Below are positions 54,791 to 64,000 of a stretch of DNA of 64,000 nt, piece by piece; the stretch's first letter is position 1; each line of letters opens with the position of its first letter. The notes under the pieces were generated by a model. That model was not told where the DNA came from and did no database searches. It saw only the letters and a list, made by a program, of their open reading frames with translations. Source of the DNA: Tupaia tana (Eukaryota; Chordata; Mammalia; Scandentia; Tupaiidae); the NCBI GenBank assembly GCA_026018925.1, contig JAKSZU010000009.1, positions 84,828,139 to 84,892,138 on the forward strand. The letters are read 5' to 3'. The position numbers and the translations under genes are program-made.

Positions 54791-55626
54791 GGCCCTTTCT
54801 CTACAGGAGAGCTCCAGTTCCATCTCTAGGCCCCTGGCCAGCAAGGGACACTGAGGCAGGAGCAGCAATGCCCACCACCCCCATTTCCAGGCTCCCAAGA
54901 CCAGAACCCAACTCCCTAGACAGGTAGACGGCCTTTTATTTTTATTTCTTTGCTCTTCCTTTTTGTTTTGTCAATACCCTCCTCTTCCTTGCCCACAGAC
55001 TGCTCGACTTTTTCTTTATTCTCCTCTGTACTCTTTTCTTTACTCTTATATTATCCTCACTTCCTCATCCTCCACTCTGCCAGAGGGACTAGACAGGTCT
55101 AGAATCACAGTTCTGAAATTCCCTAGTATTGTAAGGTTCCCTGGGACCCTCCCTTGTAATGAACCACCTGTGAATAAGAAGATAATGCTCTTCAGACACC
55201 TGAATATAGTACACCTCTTGAGACCACATTGCTGAAAACAACAGAAGAGAGACTTCTGCAAACATCAATTCACAGCAAAAGGGAAACACAGCTCCTCCTA
55301 GTCAAAGAAACAGTCTCCTAAGAGGTATTCAAAAGTGAATACATCTTCCAATTGTTGGAGGTAGAAGAAGACCCCCAGTTCTGAATAAACCAGAAAATAT
55401 GTCTCCATAAAAGGAGCAGAGTAACTTGCCTCCATCTCTCCTAAAACTGAAGATGTTACAAAAATGTCAGAGAAAGAATTTAGAACATTCATGGTGAACA
55501 AATTCTATGAGTTGGAACACAAAAGAGACAACAAACTGCAGGAGATTAGGAAGTCCTTCCATGATATGAAAGAAGAAATGGACACTCTGGGAAAGAATCA
55601 GATGGAACTATTAGAGATGAAGTCTG
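54791..55626 (+). mobile_element. L1-F: promoter monomer, 5' UTR and ORF1 N-terminus, cut by ERV2
   Basis: One type-2-like monomer (CCTGGCCAGCAAGGGACACTG, AGACAGGTAGACGGCC, CCCACAGACTGC), then a 5' UTR like that of L1-H, then ORF1 from about 55380 (NKPENMSP-like, MSEKEFRTFMVNKFYELEHKRDNKLQEIRKSF, MELLEMKS). It ends at AGTCTG (55621-55626) against the ERV2 LTR. L1-G ORF1 starts with the same AGTCTG and continues the sentence, so F and G are one split L1. Confidence 0.88.
55380..55626 (+). pseudogene. L1-F/G ORF1, N-terminal third
   Basis: Coiled-coil entry region of ORF1, frame damaged near the start. The continuation is on the minus strand at 43512 downward. Confidence 0.85.
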
Positions 55627-56031
55627 TGTCCTGACCTGCAGGACAGTCGAACAGGTTTCCTGGGGGAGGGAGTGAGAGAAGGGACAAACACAAGCACACA
55701 CACACACACAGAGTGGAGACAATATGAGGTGCTGATCAAGTCTTACATCTTCTGTTTATTGAGGAAAAATGGCGAGTTATATACAGGCTGGTGTGCACCA
55801 ATTGGTTGCCCGAAATGCAAATGAGATAGAACAGCATGAACCAATCATTGGTGTGGGTGAATCTTGCCTGTTTCCTAGAAACCCAACCGCTTCTGGGGAG
55901 AACAGTTGGTCACATGATTTCTGAGAAACGATTTGCTCAGTGAGGAAGTGAAACCTAATGATTTCCAAGATGGTGGATAGCTCAAGATGGCGGATAGCTC
56001 AAGATGGCTTCCCTATGCAGTGCCCGCCACA
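55627..56031 (-). repeat. ERV2 3' LTR
   Basis: Full length (about 405 bp). On the plus strand it starts TGTCCTGACC and ends GCCCGCCACA. The AAGATGG-type units occur at 55966-56010. CA repeats in U5 are shorter than in the 5' LTR. Confidence 0.92.
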
Positions 56032-56262
56032 TGTCCCCCTTTTTTATTTTTTCAAAGAGAGGAGAAAAACCTGGGGGAATCATGCCTGTCTTAGGTTGGA
56101 ATCATTTTTAGAGCCACATGTCCATCCTTATCTGTCATTGGAGAATCCCATTGTAATGATGGGTTTCCTGTCTTAGTTGGGAGGACTGTACAGCTGTTAC
56201 AGGCTCAGACTCTCTTACCCATCTTTGGCTAACCGATTCAATGCCTCAGGCAGGAGCAATGT

Positions 56263-56720
56263 CTAGGCTCCGTGATACTCCATCTCCAGGTTGTGGTAGT
56301 GGACTTGGATAGGCTGCATTTTTATGGAATCACCAATTTGGCATTTAAGGAAAGCCATGAGCTTATTAAAGAGAACAGGCCCCAAAGAGCAAACAATCAG
56401 TAAACCCAGAATCGGACCAAGTATGGGGAGGAGAAAGGGGAGGAGACTGTTCCAGGCAGACCATAAGGGATTGTCACAAACGATGCTGGACTTGGCATAA
56501 TAGCAGCAGCGTTCCTGTAAAGCAAGACAGAGACCCCCCTGTTCTGCCAGGAGGAGCAGCGCCAGGATCGAAACCAGCAGCGGTAGTGTCAAAGAAGCAA
56601 AACAGGATCAGGTATTTAAGAAGGATCTTCATTTTGTTGATCTGTGGAAGGAGAGAGAGACATCTCAGGGTTTTCATCGTCCCTGGATGGCTTGTTAGAA
56701 TCAATCTGTTTGATTAACCA
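56263..56720 (-). pseudogene. env: ERV2 env: leader joined to transmembrane subunit
   Basis: A hydrophobic leader ([15 protein letters not shown], about 56640) is followed within about 60 bp by TM text. The 109-codon frame 56592-56263 carries [21 protein letters not shown] (CX6CC), a membrane anchor and the same tail as ERV1. The surface subunit is deleted. The order leader-TM implies one large in-element deletion. Confidence 0.85.
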
Positions 56721-57824
56721 ACGAGAAGCATCCATTTTTTGAGAATAGATGCAGACAGACCCTTTGCCCCAAATGAGGACAGGGTCTGGACCATTCCATG
56801 TATTTTCCAGAGGATCTTTCCACAAAACTGAGGCAAATTTTGTTTTGGTAGCAGAATGCCAGAAGTGCTCAGCAGCTGAGTCTCCATCTTTATCAAGAGA
56901 CAGGAAATTTAGGACAAAAAGAGCATGTGCCAGAAGGTTTTTTGGTGAGCCCTTAGTCTGTAAAGGTTCAACAATGCCTTGTTCCTGGGGATTATATGGA
57001 ATTCCCATTAACTGTCTGATCAGAGAAAGAATAGGAAGCAGTTCCGTTGGAGGAACTGTCAGTAAAAAACAATAAAGCATTTGAAACAGGATGAAATGAA
57101 GTTTGTACAGAGAAAACAAAATCATGGGTAGATAAAAAATATAAAAATTTATCTGGAGGAAGATGGTTATCAATAGTTCCAGTAAAGGAAGCATATGAAA
57201 TAGGCCAGAAATCTGTTTGTTGGAATAGCCAATTAACATGGTCCTTAATATATGGCTGGATGATTGTATCAGGATCTTTGCCATATGTCCAGGCCGACCA
57301 CAACTGAAGCAATTGCCTCCATTATTATGGTTAAGGAACTGGCGAAAAGTATATCCTTTAAGAGCAGCAGCCAGAGCCAATCCCTGTTGGTATGCTGACC
57401 CAATATCAGAACAAAGGCAAATATATCCTGATAAATCTGTCTTTTTTCTATATGGTCTGATTGCTGCTTGAAATCCTCTCCAGAGAGCACAGCATGGGCC
57501 AATGTTTGCAAGTCTAAAATCAAAGCCACGTATGTGGCGCCATGCTTGCCATTGTTGATCTATGGTTTCTGTTACTGGGAAGGCTTCCTGTTCCTCAAAG
57601 TTCATTGATGGTTGTGGTATCTGAACTGGTTTAATTTTTGTGCCAGGGGTAAAAGTGGGCTGATAGCAATTTGGTGAGGAATCTGTACTTTTATATTTAC
57701 CCACTCTTAGTTTTTCCAATTGTGATATTAAGTCTTGATGTTTCTTTTCTAATTGAATTTGTTCTTCAAATTGTTTAATTTCATTCAAAATCTCTTCCCT
57801 AGGGTCAATAACCAGCATCACCAA
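56616..57824 (-). pseudogene. gag: ERV2 composite frame: capsid start, zinc knuckle, pol trace and integrase end (402 codons open)
   Basis: A single open frame made by several deletions. It has the gag helix and capsid start (DPREEILNEIKQFEEQ, FPVTETIDQQWQAWRH); a jump to late capsid with one zinc-knuckle start CFSCGRPGHMAK, cut before its last cysteine; out-of-frame polymerase/RNase H (in another frame, LLFFTDSSSNG at about 57050); then integrase text with GIPYNPQEQGIVE (catalytic glutamate region) and the C-terminal WKDPLENTWNGPDPVLIWGKGSVC. It is open by chance of deletions rather than a functional protein. A chimeric peptide cannot be excluded. Confidence 0.8.
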
Positions 57825-58514
57825 ATCTGATGCAGATGTGACCGAGTTGTAAGATGGCGGTCGTTTTTTGAAAGGCGGCCATTTTGGATTATTGTATTTG
57901 GCTGCCTTTGTTTCTAAAGTTTTTTCTTCAGACGGCCATTTTGGGTTATTGCACGTGGCAGTCTTTGTTTCTAAAATTTATTTTTCAGGTGACCATTTTG
58001 GATTATTGTATTTGGCTGCCTTTGTTTCTAAAGCTTTTTCTTCAGATGGCCATTTTGGGTTATTGCACATGGCAGTCTTTGTTTCTAAAGTTTCTTTTTC
58101 AGGCAGCCATTTTGAGTTGTTATTTTTGACTGTCTTTGGTTCTAAAGTTTCTTCCTCAGAATTAGTCAATTGATTATCCAAATGAGCTTTAAGCTCTGTA
58201 AGAGATGGGTATAATTTTTTCTGAGGCTTTTCAAGGTTTGTAACTTTCTCATTGATTTTTGGTTTCTTAAGTTGTTTTGACCTGACATCCGATTGTTTAG
58301 TAAAATGTGTTACTTCTTTCTCACTATCTAAGGAAATAAGATTCTCTCCCTGTCCTTTTTCAATTTTAGAATCCTTGGTTAGATCTGAGGCGGCTATAGC
58401 CTCCTCCTGGGGTTGATCATTTTGCATGATCTGTTCTCCCTTAGTGACCATAATGGCAAGGGCTTCTTTTAATTCCTGAACAGATAGTTCGTGCCGACTA
58501 AGCTCTTGTCCCAT
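57825..58514 (-). pseudogene. gag: ERV2 gag N-terminus with five 19-residue repeats
   Basis: Starts MGQELSRHELS at 58514, near-identical to ERV1, and is open for 178 codons to a stop at 57978. The repeat region has five 57-bp units (near 57880, 57937, 57994, 58051 and 58108), against three in ERV1. The stop falls in the third unit, at the same place as the ERV1 stop, so the change is shared. Plus-strand frames at 57868-58173 are shadows of the repeat. Confidence 0.88.
57872..58150 (-). repeat. 57-bp tandem repeat in ERV gag (five units)
   Basis: Each unit codes for a NNPKWP--E-LETK-like text and contains CCAAAATGGCCG. Unit number differs between the two proviruses. Confidence 0.9.
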
Positions 58515-58754
58515 TATTACCCGTACTTAAAATAAAACGTAAGTAAATACTTACCAGGATGTCTTCTCTTCGTCCTTCTATGTTTTTCACCAGCCTTTCT
58601 CAGGACGAGTCTCTGCCGTCCCCTTCTGGATGAGACTTTGCCGTCCCCTTCTGGATGAGTCTCTGCCATCCTCTTCTGTTTACCACCGGCATTTCTCGCT
58701 TGCTCTGCACTGGAGCCTACCTTGGGAGCTCTTCACTGGATCCCTCGTACACAG

Positions 58755-58772
58755 GTCCGTGTTCAGGCGCCA
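58755..58772 (-). other. ERV2 primer-binding site, lysine-tRNA-like
   Basis: On the minus strand TGGCGCCTGAACACGGAC, two bases from the LTR end. It differs from the canonical lysine-tRNA(3) site at two positions by my recollection. Confidence 0.75.
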
Positions 58773-58774
58773 TG

Positions 58775-58833
58775 TGTCCTGGCACAAAGGACAGTCGAAC
58801 ACATTCCTGGGTGAGGGAGTGAGAGAAGGGACA

Positions 58834-58881
<48 letters not shown>

Positions 58882-59062
58882 GAGTGGAGACAATACGAGG
58901 TGCTGATCAAGTCTTCCATCTTCCGTTTATTGAGGGAAAATGGCGAGTTATATACAGGCTGGTGGGCACCGATTGGTTACCCGAAATGCAAATGAGATAG
59001 AACAGCATGAACGAATCATTGGTGTGGGTAGATCTCTCCTGTTGCCTAGAAAACCAACTGCT
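58775..59062 (-). repeat. ERV2 5' LTR, U3 truncated
   Basis: From TGTCCTGGCAC to AAACCAACTGCT. About 115 bp of U3, including the AAGATGG units, is missing, and a tandem array starts at the break. Contains (CA)n at 58832-58878. Confidence 0.9.
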
Positions 59063-62000
59063 GAGACTCCCATCTTACGATCCCTGGGCCAGGAATGTTG
59101 AAGGAGGACTACCCCCGATAGCTTCAGCCACGGGACCCCCAAGACAGACACCCATCTTTCAGCCAGGAATGCCCTCAGTCCTACACCACCAGACTCCCAT
59201 TTATCGACCCCTGGGCCAGAAACTTCGAGGGAGGACTGCCCCCCATAGCTTCAGCCCTGGTACCCGCCAAGCCAGACACCCCACTTTCAGCCAGGTACAC
59301 TTTTTTTCCCTTCTTTTTCTGTCCTCTTACTCTCATCTTTCATTTCTAAATTTCTCACTTCTGATTAACACATAGAAACGCCCTCAGTCCTACCACAACA
59401 GACTGCCATTTTTCGTCCACTGGGCCAGGAACTTCAAGGGAAGAGTGCTCCCCCATAGCTTCAGCCCTGGGACCCCCAAGCTAGACACCACTCTTTCAGC
59501 GAGGTACACTTGTTTTTCCTTTCTTTTTCTGTCCCCTTACCCTCGTGTTTCATTTGTAAATTTCCCTCTTCTGATTAACACATAGGAACGCCCTCAGTCC
59601 TACCACACCAGAGTCATATTTTTTGACCATGGGCCAGGAACTTCAAGAGAGGACTGTCCCCTGTAGCTTCAGCACCGGGACCCCAAAGCCAGACACCCCT
59701 CATTCAGCCAGGTACACTTATTTTTTTCCTTTCTTCTTCTGTCCCCTTACCCTCATATTTCATTTGTAAATTTCTTTCTTCTGATTAACACATAGGAACG
59801 GCCTTAGTCCAATCACACCAGACTCCCATTTTTCGACCCTGGGCCAGATACTTCGAGGGAGGACTCCCGCCCGTAGCTTCAGGCCCGGGACCCCCAAGCC
59901 AGACACCCCTCTTTCAGCCAGGTACACTTATTTTTTTCCTTAATTTGTCTGTCCCCTTACACTCTTGTTTCATTTGTAAATTTCTCTCTTCTGATTAACA
60001 CATAATAACGTCGTCAGTCCTACAACACCAGACTTCCATTTTTAGACCCCTTGACCAGGTACTTCAAGGGAGGACTTCCCCCTGTAGCTTCAGCTCTGGG
60101 ACCCCCAAGCCAGACACCCTTCTTTAGCCACATAAACTTCTTTTTCTCCTTTCTATCTCTGTCCCCTTACCCTCGACAATCATTTGTAAATTTCTCTCTT
60201 CTGATTAATACATTGGAATGCCCACAGTCCTACCAAACCAGACCACCATTTTTCGACCCCTGGACCAGGAACTTTGAGGGACTACTGCCCCCTGTACCTT
60301 CAGCCCTGGGACCCCCAAGCCAGACACACCTCTTTCAGCCAGGTACGCTTTTTTTTCTCCTTTCTATTTCTGTCCCATTATGCCCGTCTTTCATTTGTAA
60401 ATTTCTCTCTTCTGATTAACACATAGGAACGCCCTCAGTCCTACCACACCAGACTCCCATTTTTCGACCCCTGGGCAAGAAACTTCGAAGGAGTACTGCC
60501 CCCATAGCTTCAGCCCCAGGACCCCCAAGCCAGACACCCCTCTTTCAGCCAGGTACAATTTTTTTTCCCTTTCTATCTCTGTCTCATTATACTCGTGTTT
60601 CATTTGTAAATTTCTCTATTCTAATTAACGCATAAAAACGCCCTCAGTCATACAACACCAGACTCCCATTTTTCCGCCCCTGGGCCAGGAACTTTGAGGA
60701 AGGACTTCTCCTTGTGGCTTCAGCCCCGTGACCCCCAAGCCAGACACCCCTCATTCAGCCAGGTACACTTTATTTTTACTTTCTTTTTCTCTCCCCTTAC
60801 CCTCGTCTTTCATTTGTAAATTTCTCTCTTCTGATTAACACATAGGAATGCCCTCAGTCCTACCAACCAGACTCCCATATGTCAACCCCTGGGCCAGGAA
60901 CTTCCAGAGAGGACTGCCCTCCATAGCTTCAGCCCCGGGACACCCAAGCCAGACTCCCCTATTTTAGCCAGGTACACTTTTTTTATTTCCTTTCTTTTTC
61001 TGTCCCCTTACTCTCATGTTTCATTTGTAAATTTATCTCTTCTGATTAACACATAGAAACACCCTCAGTCCTACCACACCAGAGTCATATTTTTCGACCA
61101 TGGGCCAGGAACTTCGAGAGAGGACTGCCCCCCATAGCTTCAGCACCAGGACCCCCAAGCCAGACACCCCTCTTCAGCCAGGTACACTTATTTTTTTCCT
61201 TTCTTCTTCTGTCCCCTTACCCTCATGTTTCATTTGTAAATTTCTCTCTTCTGATTCACACATAGCAATGCCTTCAGTCCTACCACACCAGACTCCCATT
61301 TTTCGATCCTTGGTCCAGGAATTCAAGGCAAGACTGCCCCCGTAGCTTCAGCCCCATGGCCCCCAAGCTAGACACCCCTCTTTCAGCCAGGTACACTTTT
61401 TTTTTCCTTTCTTTTTATTCCCCTTACCCTCATCTTTCATTTGTAAATTTCTCTCTTCTGATTAACACATAGGAACAGCCTTAGTCCAATCACACCAGAC
61501 TCTCATTTTTCGACCCTGGGCCAGATACTTCGAGGAAGGACTGCCGCCCATAGCTTCAGTCCCAGGACCCCCAAGCCAGACACCCCCTCTTTCAGCCAGG
61601 TACACTTATTTTTTTGCTTTTTTTGTCTATCCCCTTACACTCTTGTTTCACTTGTAAATTTCTCTCTTCTGATTAACACATAGGAACGCCCTCAGTTCTA
61701 CCACACCAGACACCCATTTTTCGACCGCTGGGCCAGGAAATTCGAGGGAGGACTGCCCACCGGAGCTTCAGCTCTGGGACCCTCAAGCCAGACACCCGTC
61801 TTTCAGCAATGTGCACTTTTTTTTTCATTTCTGTTTCTGTCCCCTTACCCTTGTGTTTCATCTGTAAATTTCTCTCTTCTCATTAACACATAGGAATGCC
61901 CTCAGTCCTACCACACCAGACTCCCATATTTCGACCCCTGGCCAGGAACTTCCAGAGAGGATTGCCCCCTGTAGCTTCAGTCCCAGGACCACCAAGCCAG

Positions 62001-64000
62001 ACACACCTCTTTCAGCCAGGTACACTTTTTTTTCCTTTCTTTGTCTGTCCCCTTACCTTCGTCTTTCATTTGTAAATTTCTCTCTTCTCTCTTCTGATTA
62101 ACACATAGGAACGCCCTCAGTCCTACCATACCAGACTCCCATTTTTCAACCTCTGGGCTAGGAACTTCGAGAGAGGACTGCCTCCCCCCCCCCAGCTTCA
62201 GCCCCGGGACCCCAAGCCAGACCCCCCTTTTCAGTGAGGTACACTTTTTTATTCCTTTCTTTTTCTGTCCCCTTGCCCTCATATTTCACTTGTAAATTTC
62301 TCTCTTCTGATTAACACATAGGAATGCCCTCAGTCCTACCGCACCAGACTCCCATTTTTCGACCCATGGGCCAGAAACTTCGAGGGAGGACTGCTTCTCC
62401 TAACTTCAGCCATGGGATCTCCAAGCTAGACACCCCCTCTTTAAGCCAGGTACACTGTTTTGTTTTTTTTTTTTTCCTTTCTTCTCAGTCCCCTTACTCT
62501 TGTGTTTTATTTGTAAATTTCTCTCTTCTGATTAACACATAGGAACGATCTCAGTCCTACCACACCAGAATAATATTTTTCGACACCTGGGCAAGGAACT
62601 TCGAGGGAGGACTACCCACCACAAGTTCAGCCCCTGGAGCCCCAAGCAAGACACCCATCTTTCAGACAGGCACACTTTTTTTTCCTTTCTATTTCTGTCT
62701 CATTATACTTGTGTTTCATTTGTAAATTTCTCTATTCTGATTAACACATAAGAACGCCCTCAGTCATACCACACCAGACTCCCATTTTTCCACCCCTGCA
62801 GGGAGGTGGAAATGCTCCTTGTGGGAGGAATGCTCCTTGTGGCTTCAGCCCCGGGACCCCCAAGCCAGACACTCCTCTTTCATCTGGGTACACTTATTTT
62901 TTTTTCCTTTCTTTGTCTGTCCCCTTACACTCATGTTTCAGTTGTAAATTTCTCTCTTCTGATTAGCACATAGGAATGCCCTCAGTCCAACCGCACCAGA
63001 TTCCCATTTTTTGAACCCTGGGCCAGGAAATTCGAGGGAGGAGTGTCCCCTGTAGCTTCAGCCCCGAAACCGCCAAGCCTTACACCCCTGCTTCAGCCAG
63101 GAACACTTATTTTTCATTTCCTTTTCTGTCCCCTTACCCTCGTCTTTCATTTGTAACTCTCTCTCTTCTGATTAACACATAGGAACGCCCTCAGTCCTAC
63201 CACACCAGACTCCCTTTTTTTGACCCCTGTGCCAGGAACTACAACGGAGGACTGCCCCCCATAGCTTCAGCCCCGGGACCCCCAAGCCAGACACCCCTCT
63301 TTCAGCCAGGTACACTTTTCTTTTCCCTTATTCTTTCTGTCTCCTTACCCTCATCTTTCATTTGTAACTCTCTCTCTTCTGATAAACACATAGGTATTCC
63401 CTCAGTCCTACCACACCAAACTCCCATTTTTGGACCCCTGGGCCAGGAACTTCGAGGGAGGACTATGGCCCGTAGCTTCAGCCCCAGGACCCCCAAGACA
63501 GACACCCCTCTTTCAGCCAGGTATGCTTTTTTTTCCTTTCATTTTCTGTCCTTTTATCCTCATGTTTCATTTGTAAATTTCTCTATTCTGATTAACACAT
63601 AGGACCTTTCTCAGTCCTACCACACCAGACTCCCATTTTTCGACCCCTGGGCCAGGAACTTCGAGGGAGGACTAAACCCCATAGCTTCATCCCCGGGACC
63701 CCAAAGCCAGACACCCCTCTGTCAGCCAGGTACACTTTATTCTTTCCTTTCTTTTTCCCTCCCCTTACCCTCATGTTTCATTTGTAAATGTCCCTCTTCT
63801 GATTAACACCTAGGAATGCCCTCAGTCCTACCACAACAGATTCCCATTTTTCGACCCCAGGGCCAGGAAGTTTGAGGGAGGACTGCTTCCCCGTAGCTTC
63901 AGCCCCGGGATCCCCCAAGCCAGACACCCCTCTTTAAGCAAGGCACACTTTTTTTTCCTTTCTTTTTCTGTCCCCTTACCCTCGTGTTTCATTTGTAAAT
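59063..64000 (+). repeat. Type-3 tandem array, 210-bp period, about 23 units, runs off the window
   Basis: CTGATTAACACATAGGAAC recurs at 59361, 59571, 59781, 59991, 60201 and so on to the end. Each unit has CCTCAGTCCTACCACACCAG, TTTTTCGACCCCTGGGCCAGGAACTTCGAGGGAGGACTG in pieces, CCCCAAGCCAGACACCCCT, AGCCAGGTACACTT, a T-rich run and CATTTGTAAATTTCTCTC. The layout (C-rich half, AGGTA, T-rich half, TTTGTAAATTTCT) parallels the type-2 monomers of L1-H. It is therefore probably the 5' promoter array of another L1 beyond the window, but no L1 body is seen, so a satellite is possible. Confidence 0.75.

Larger units (their letters stand above)
55627..59062 (-). mobile_element. ERV2: internally deleted betaretrovirus-like provirus (minus strand)
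   Basis: Same family as ERV1. In its own 5'-3' order: truncated 5' LTR (58775-59062), primer site (58755-58772), leader with splice-donor-like site, gag start, a gag/pol/integrase composite, env leader joined to TM, polypurine tract (56032-56053) and 3' LTR (55627-56031). It retains more than ERV1 (zinc knuckle, RNase H trace, integrase end) but is also multiply deleted. Confidence 0.9.

Noticed and set aside
57868..58173. 101-codon plus-strand frame with regular FGLL repeats
   Set aside because: Complement of the 57-bp gag repeat of ERV2. The unit is divisible by three, so both strands stay open.
59063..64000. CRISPR-like array (regular repeats with variable spacers)
   Set aside because: The whole 210-bp unit is repeated with scattered substitutions. 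There are no unique spacers and the setting is a mammalian genome.
1..64000. Lentiviral or other non-betaretroviral identity of the proviruses on the basis of the lysine-type primer site
   Set aside because: The primer type is shared by several genera. The MGQELS-type gag start, D-type TM motif and 6-bp duplication fit betaretrovirus-like ERVs better.

Overview
This is 64 kb of mammalian nuclear DNA with no convincing host gene. It is a dense, multiply nested pile of retrotransposons. The evidence for a placental mammal is many LINE-1 (L1) copies with recognisable ORF1/ORF2, a tRNA-derived SINE of about 255 bp present 17 times, betaretrovirus-like endogenous proviruses, and traces of old mammalian repeats (a MER5A-like element and an ancient repeat rich in CATT). 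The SINE is not a primate Alu or a rodent B1/B2/ID. I cannot name the species. Gene starts, ribosome sites and operons do not apply here.

Layout. 1-4.98 kb: mostly old single-copy-looking DNA with three SINEs. 4.99-36.8 kb: a nest resolved by target-site duplications (TSDs). Old L1-A (+) is split by L1-B (+, 7,257-29,719; 16-bp TSD). L1-B carries about 30 promoter monomers of about 164 bp. L1-B was then hit by L1-C (-, 12,216-16,056; 15-bp TSD), by a 1.2-kb LTR element (17,763-18,974; 6-bp TSD, TG...CA ends), by full-length L1-D (-, 19,356-25,354; perfect 17-bp TSD) and by SINEs. L1-A is also interrupted at 30.97-34.36 kb by L1-E and two copies of an unclassified repeat. 36.8-39.1 kb: L1-I inside an ancient repeat, then unique sequence. 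39.1-43.5 kb: L1-G (-).

43.5-59.1 kb: two related, heavily deleted proviruses face each other. ERV1 (+) is at 43.5-46.2 kb and ERV2 (-) at 55.6-59.1 kb. They bracket L1-H (+, 46.2-53.5 kb), a 290-bp foldback element, L1-J pieces and the 5' part of L1-F. The outer flank of ERV1 and the inner flank of ERV2 are two halves of one L1 ORF1, broken at the same 6-bp sequence. This indicates an inversion of roughly 12 kb by recombination between the proviruses. 59.1-64 kb: a 210-bp tandem array that runs off the window and resembles an L1 promoter array.

Function. The only essentially intact retrotransposon reading frame is L1-D ORF1 (322 aa). L1-D ORF2 keeps its endonuclease and reverse transcriptase motifs but has one frameshift and one nonsense codon. 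Everything else is broken. L1 machinery explains the SINEs (A-tails and TSDs). The main biological interest is the replacement of L1 promoter monomer families between subfamilies, the oversized monomer array of L1-B, a subfamily-specific change in the ORF2 zinc-knuckle histidine, and the provirus-mediated inversion.
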